NCBI GenBank assembly: GCA_021029095.1
Contig: JAJOHG010000465.1
Coordinates: 1-18,285, forward strand
Direction: 5' to 3'
DNA: 18,285 nucleotides
Source of the DNA: Phellopilus nigrolimitatus
Taxonomy: Eukaryota; Basidiomycota; Agaricomycetes; Hymenochaetales; Hymenochaetaceae
Shown here: positions 9,654 through 18,285 of the stretch, in pieces
How positions within the stretch are numbered: position 1 is the stretch's first letter
Layout: the number at the start of each line of letters is the position of its first letter
The notes under the pieces: model-generated
What the model saw: the letters and a program-made list of their open reading frames with translations, nothing else
Databases searched by the model: none
What the model was told of the DNA's origin: nothing
Position numbers and translations under genes: made by a program

Positions 9654-11329
9654 ATGGAGATCCTGCGTCATTTCAACGCGTCGGGGAGCGCGAACGTGCT
9701 GCCTCCATCAGCTAGGATCGACTTGACACTTAGGCAGCGGCAGCGGGAGCCTCTGGGTTTTCTAGATACTTGGAAATACGCCGCGTTTGTAGCAACAAAA
9801 GGTAGAGTGACGTGCTTCAAAAAGTGTCTTGTGCGAACGCTAATAACATTGTCTTTAAAAGTTGTGGAAGTTACGACCGATTTCTTATCCCATCACATAT
9901 GGGGTCCAAGAAGGAAAACTTGGACCTGGGAGATGACCATGATATCGAGTTTCATGAGGAATGCAGGCAACCACTCTCACTTGACAGACCTTGTATGCCC
10001 CATTTCAGATCTGACTATGTCATGTCACTCACAGACCTTCAGATTATGCTTCGCAGACTCATCGGTATTGCGGGCTACGCGCCCCTCCCCTCCAATGTTA
10101 TCATCACTCCGGTGACATTTCGTGTTCGAAGACGTTTGCTGCGAGGACTACTTTCGGAAAGCGATGCAGCTGAAACCGGGATGCGTGAACTATGTGGAGA
10201 ATGGGTGATCGGCAAGAAGCTGCGAATGAAACTACAGACAGATTGGACATCTTCTCGTAAAACCAGGCATGCCGTGGGTCCCACTACAACTCACAAAAGA
10301 AAGGATCGTATTATTTTGTACCTGCATGGAGGTCTGATCCTGTGATTGATTACATGTCGAATCCTTCTCACTGAAACGACAATAGGCGCATATTACATGT
10401 TCAGTTCTGCGACTCACCGACAGCTCACTATACAGTTGTCAAAATATACCGATACCCGGGTGTTCGGTGAGTCTAGTCTAGAGAAATTCCATGACAATGT
10501 TTTCCTCATTATCTTACGTTTCATAGCGGTTGATTATCGACTGGCGCCCGAAGCCCGTTTTCCTGGACAACTGCATGATGCAGTGAGCGCATACATGAGA
10601 CTGCTGGAAGAGCTACGCATCCCGCCTGAGAACATCATCGTCGCCGGAGACAGCGCAGGTGGCGGGCTTTCATTATCCCTATTGATGTATCTCCGGGATA
10701 ATAAATATCCTCTGCCCGCCGGGGCTATACTGATGTCTCCTTGGGTCGGTGAGTAGGTGCTATAAATGTTTTCATTCAAATAAAGTTTCTGACATTATTA
10801 ATAGATCTGACAATGAGTTGCGACTCATGGGACACCAACGCTTGCTACGATATCGTTCCGCCTCCCAAACCAGGGGACCATTTAAATCCAATATCTTGTT
10901 TTCTGGGCGAGGACCTGGAAAAATATGTCATGCATCCGTATGCGAGCCCTCTTTTTGGGGATTTTCAAGGCCTCCCGCCCCTGCTCATCCAAGCGGGTGA
11001 CGCAGAGGTACTGAGGGATGAAATTGCGCTGCTTGCACACAAGGCTTTTATGGCTGGTGTGCATGTGAGGTATGAGCTTTATGAAGACGCGGTAAGTATT
11101 TTCATCATTAAGATGATTTTGTTTCACAATTGTAATATTCTTTCAGGTGCATGTATTTCAGACATTCCCCTTCTCAAGCGGTTCACTCAGGGCGTTTCTT
11201 GCATGTCGGGACTTCGTGAAAATTGAGCTTCCCCTCCATATGAAGCATTCCACGCGGCATCTGGCAGGAGATACTCAAGCGAAGCTGGAATGCGAAACCG
11301 ACAAGAAAAATTCTCGTGCTATCTATTAG
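9654..11329 (+). CDS. Alpha/beta hydrolase, hormone-sensitive-lipase family (steryl-acetyl-hydrolase-like)
   Basis: Seven exons (9654-9801, 9862-9992, 10043-10331, 10386-10466, 10527-10748, 10805-11091, 11147-11329) give 446 residues. The HSL oxyanion motif HGGAYY (188-193) is rebuilt across an intron. The nucleophile motif GDSAGGG has Ser near 259. The acid region GDAEVLRDE (about 357-364) carries Glu where many HSL enzymes have the catalytic Asp, and the His is in VHVFQTF (His 388). The N-terminal part (WKYAAF...HHIWGPRRKTWTWEMT) resembles basidiomycete membrane-linked members, but I see no clear transmembrane helix or signal peptide. Expected activity is ester hydrolysis on a sterol, lipid or xenobiotic; the substrate is not deducible. 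The start is uncertain. Its stop is 43 bp from the convergent ISC1 stop. Confidence 0.88.
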
Positions 11330-11372
11330 TATTGTATAGTGTACTAGCAGGGTATGGTGCGATACCATTGTG

Positions 11373-12999
11373 TTATAGTCCTAGGCCTGTCGCACCCAGT
11401 TCAATGCTCGTTCTGTCTGTACTACCATCCTGTGTCTTGGATTGTCTGACGAGCTCTAGCTCCTCTGTCACGTTTGTCAGCGCCCTACGCTCCCAGTTCC
11501 CATAAATAAACCCTGCGTAGAGCATCGTGGTGCCCAACCATGAGATAAAAACAGTGATCAGCAGGTAGATTGGGTTGATCCAAGAGCGAGGAACCCATGC
11601 AGAGCCTATACAGAGCGCAATGACAGACATAACGCACGCTACAAAAATCGATAGTTCATAGCGCGAGCGTTCGGATGATACGCGGTAACAGTCTGTTAAC
11701 GCACGTATAACGGATGCAATGACCGCGTCAGATAATTGCGATTGTGAGAACTGGGAACGGAGTTGGGAAAGACTCCGATCATTTTCGGGACGACGGACGA
11801 TATCAATAGTTGCTTCGAGTCCGAAGTGATCAGAGAAAGAAAAAGGAAGGCCCGAGACTCTGTCAGTGAACACTACGCGTGACTGCCTGCACTTCAACAT
11901 CGGCTTGTCAACCGTATCAAAGACCGCAATGGGTTGGCGATAGAGAATATAATCCAAACGTTTTCCAAAATGTTGTCGCGCGGTCGCATCGAGTGGCTTT
12001 CCAGCAGAATACGAGTTCAACGGAGAATCGGCTGTCACGCCAAAAAGAGATATCGCATCTTCTGCTCTGAGCTGTCCGGGAGACGCGGAAGACACTGGAT
12101 TTGATTCATGTGAATCTACCCATGCATCTGACAAGCCCGCGTGTTCGCGGATGATTGCCATAGGCAACGTTGTCGGGATGCTATTGAAATCTCCGGCCTA
12201 TAAGGGGGAGAAAGGAAGTATTCAGCGAAGGGTTGTTTCTCGATATGAACGACTCACCGCGATGACATATCGGCCAATTGACGCGGAGATCTGAACTAAC
12301 TTGGAAAACTCCCAAGCGTTGACTAGTCTATGAGCCCTCGTGTGTTCTGGCCCAACTTCACCACCTTTCGCAAAGAGCTAAAAAGGAATGACCACATATA
12401 AGCCATCTTTCCGCACCAAAGTTTGTACCGAAGGCATGGACAAACATGTGTATTGAAGACCTCCACCTCCCCAAGAGCTGGATGCTGCACTACGATGCTT
12501 GCTGCGGCCTTGCCCACAAACCAGTCTCCAGCTGCTACATCGACCGGGTGTCCATTGAGTGAATACGGATGTATCGTTGCGGTTATGATAGGAAACCGAG
12601 AGAAAATCGCGAGACCTGCTCCTAGTGCACCACTTCGAAAACGCTCAGTAAGAACATGATGCACGCCGTACGCTCAACACCAACACACCTATAGAAGAAC
12701 TTCGCGAACGGCAGACGCTTCGAAACCCAAGTACGAACGAGCTCAAAATCGGCGAATACCCAGAGTTCTTGAAGTGCGACAATGTCATGGCTTGACCGAG
12801 AGATCGCAGAAGCTATCGCTTGGATTCGTTCTGAGCGGTCCTTCGCAATGTATTTGAGACCCCTTGTCGTAAACTGTCAGTGTAATGCCGAATAGACAGG
12901 CTGAGAAAAAGATGCCGACCAACAGTTCAAAGTAAGGATGTTGATACTTGATCCAGACATTAGTGCATGAGTAGTTGAAGGGTAAGTAGAGTCAAGCAT
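11373..12999 (-). CDS. ISC1: Inositol phosphosphingolipid phospholipase C / neutral sphingomyelinase
   Basis: A Mg-dependent enzyme of the DNase I-like (endonuclease/exonuclease/phosphatase) fold that cleaves inositol phosphosphingolipids to ceramide. Five exons (12999-12920, 12862-12689, 12632-12446, 12377-12258, 12197-11373) give 461 residues. Motifs in order are LTLNCWGLKY (22-31), ALQELW with the metal-binding Glu 59, GALGAGLAIFSRFPI, VFNTH (143-147) followed by LFAKGG, AGDFNSIP (188-195), KRLDYI (266-271) and FSDHFGL with the catalytic His 311. The C-terminus has two adjacent hydrophobic segments (about 369-389 and 394-420), the membrane anchor typical of ISC1 and SMPD2, then a polar tail. 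All catalytic motifs are intact. Several motifs appear only after splicing, which supports the exon model. Confidence 0.95.
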
Positions 13000-13194
13000 G
13001 GTAACGCGTTTGGCTCATTTGCACAATCACATTAAATATCATGTATCTACGATTACAAGTTTTTTATTTTTATTTTACTTGAACACATACGGTCACCGTC
13101 GGGATCGAGCTTGAAGTACATTGTTTCATGAAGCAAACAGCATCGTCGTTTTTGCCTAGGATACTACCAGGGCACACCGAGCAATTTCTCCATA
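13000..13194 (-). promoter_or_regulatory. Intergenic region between NXT1 and ISC1
   Basis: This is 195 bp separating two minus-strand genes: 3' UTR of the NTF2-like gene and promoter/5' UTR of ISC1. It is AT-rich around 13041-13085. No specific motif is assigned. Confidence 0.4.
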
Positions 13195-13789
13195 TCAACC
13201 AACAAATCTCATGCCGTCAGTGAGGACGTAGTATTTGACCTGTGGCTTGCTTGTATCCGTTGCAGCGGCTGGAGCATCGGTATCCGGTACGAGCATGAAC
13301 GTCTGTGCAAATATGCGAGGTTGATCATCTACCGCTTTGCTGGATGCCGGATGAGGGTTGTTTGCTGCCTTGCCATGAACGACCGTCCCTGATACGGCGA
13401 CAAGGAGCGAAGGCGGTGAAGTATCTTACAGCAACGTAGGTTGACCTGTAATAGGTTGTAGTGGATGAACATTCATTACTCACTCGGGATGGGATGACAG
13501 TCAAACGATTGGACTGTATGCTCGCTCATCGGCATTTTTTCTATTAGCTCTTTCACTCCAGAATCTCCTTGTGCAGGCTTTCCGTTCCAGACGACTGAAG
13601 ACGACTGCCTATAGAACTTCGGTAGGCTCTGAACACGGTCTTTGGAATCATATGCAGCATAGTAGACGTGAATGAATTGGTCGGCACCTCGCGAGGCAAT
13701 ATCTATGCTGAGAGAGGGGGGGAATTAATAATGAGTTCGGATATACCAAGAAAGAAATATGCTCACTCGGTTTTCGCGAGTCCAGCCAT
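13195..13789 (-). CDS. NTF2-like mRNA export factor (NXT1/p15 homologue)
   Basis: Three exons (13789-13767, 13707-13484, 13424-13195) give 158 residues, a usual size for a single NTF2 domain. The protein starts MAGLAKTDIDIASRG. It shows the family pattern ADQFIHVYYAAYD (helix), LPKFYRQSSSVVWNGKP, SGVKELIEKMP, TVQSFDCHPIP, SLLVAVSGTVVHG and RIFAQTFMLVPD, ending VKYYVLTDGMRFVG. The IHVYY...VVWNG...FDCHPI features point to p15/NXT1, the small partner of the Mex67/NXF1 mRNA export receptor at the nuclear pore, rather than to the Ran carrier NTF2. A fungal insert (about residues 102-112) separates two beta strands. The second intron needs an AAG acceptor (13425-13427); the nearby CAG would leave a 38-bp intron and a stop. 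Confidence 0.85.
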
Positions 13790-14063
13790 TTTTCAAAAAC
13801 AAATTCTGGGAAGTTGTGTGGCGAGCAGGCTCGAGAAGTCAGAGCGAGTCACACACGTGACAGATAACACAGCCACGCCGACGCCCGTCGTCGGATGGTC
13901 ACTCACATCGCAAGTTGGCTTGGGTGCACTTGGTAACTCGTACTCACGACTGCGTAAACCCTCCGCGTGAATCCTCGACGTTGCCCGTCACCAAAAACTC
14001 TTTCTTTGCGCTGCTTCTGTATCTGGTGCTTCAACTACTGTGGTCCCTCTGACTCAACCACAA
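13790..14063. promoter_or_regulatory. Bidirectional promoter between NXT1-like gene and PRP22
   Basis: This is the 274-bp space between two divergent start codons. It contains a perfect E-box CACGTG at 13854-13859, inside CACACGTGACAG, and a pyrimidine-rich stretch before the PRP22 start (about 13990-14035). No TATA box was seen. Factor binding is inferred only. Confidence 0.55.
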
Positions 14064-17891
<3,828 letters not shown>

Positions 17892-18285
17892 CGGGTACCC
17901 AACTTCTGAAGTACTTATTCATTTTAACACATGTAATATTCCCACTCAAGCAATTTTTTCTTGTAACGGCTACTCTGTAATAATCGGCAGCTATTTACTG
18001 GTGTACCAAGCACGATGCTTTGGTTGTACAGAATCTATGCATCAAAACGTAGAGGCATAAACAGAGGTCTTTCGCAACCAATCCGAGGCGGCTAGCCCTG
18101 ATTTAAAACGAAGGTTATCTGGAATGATACAGGTGGCGCCAAAAAAGCGCTGGAGCGCCCCAAAGGGAAGACTATTCACATTCGCACGCGTCACGCTGTC
18201 GCTTGTCTAGTTGCGCATGCTAAATACATCCACAAAAAATGGTCGAGTGCCAGAAAAGCTGTGTTATGCATTAGCAAGCAAGCAT
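17892..18285. other. Window end, no gene recognised
   Basis: The PRP22 3' UTR is followed by unassigned sequence. A CCAAT-box-like AACCAATCC occurs near 18077-18085 and could belong to the promoter of a neighbour outside the window. No tRNA, repeat or convincing reading frame was found; an ATG near 18240 opens only 11 codons. Confidence 0.4.

Noticed and set aside
13446..13483. 38-bp intron ending at the first CAG in the NXT1-like gene
   Set aside because: It would be too short and leads to a stop after SQPTLL. The AAG acceptor 21 bp further on restores the NTF2 strand SLLVAVSGTVV.

Overview
This is a nuclear fungal window, most likely from an agaricomycete (mushroom-forming basidiomycete). 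The signs are genes split by many introns of about 48-73 bp with GT(R)NGT donors and YAG acceptors, tight gene spacing, and fungal-type proteins. I rebuilt each gene by joining exons by hand. Every joined reading frame has a length divisible by three, and the conserved motifs run across the junctions.

Layout. 1-1131 (+): 3' part of the small-subunit processome WD40 protein Utp13. 1132-3291: repeat-rich zone without a host gene. It holds an old GATC-rich palindromic repeat into which two young non-autonomous elements have inserted: a TA-flanked, mariner-like MITE (1687-2259) and a fold-back element with perfect 129-bp arms (2404-2920). 3292-6460 (-): a multi-ZZ zinc-finger gene with an in-frame stop and other signs of decay. 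6640-7150: an inverted copy of the palindromic repeat, directly upstream of the ZZ gene. 7215-7327 (-): intron-containing tRNA-Met(CAT). 7551-9428 (+): methionine aminopeptidase 2. 9654-11329 (+): HSL-type alpha/beta hydrolase. 11373-12999 (-): inositol phosphosphingolipid phospholipase C (ISC1/neutral sphingomyelinase). 13195-13789 (-): NTF2-like mRNA export factor (NXT1/p15). 14064-17891 (+): DEAH helicase Prp22/DHX8. 17892-18285: no gene recognised.

Most genes are housekeeping genes: rRNA processing, N-terminal Met removal, sphingolipid turnover, splicing and mRNA export. NXT1 and PRP22 are divergent from a 274-bp shared intergenic region and act at consecutive steps, mRNA release from the spliceosome and then export. 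I saw no sign of a new defence or biosynthetic system. The unusual part is the nested repeat block around the decaying ZZ gene, plus two probable GC-AG introns.
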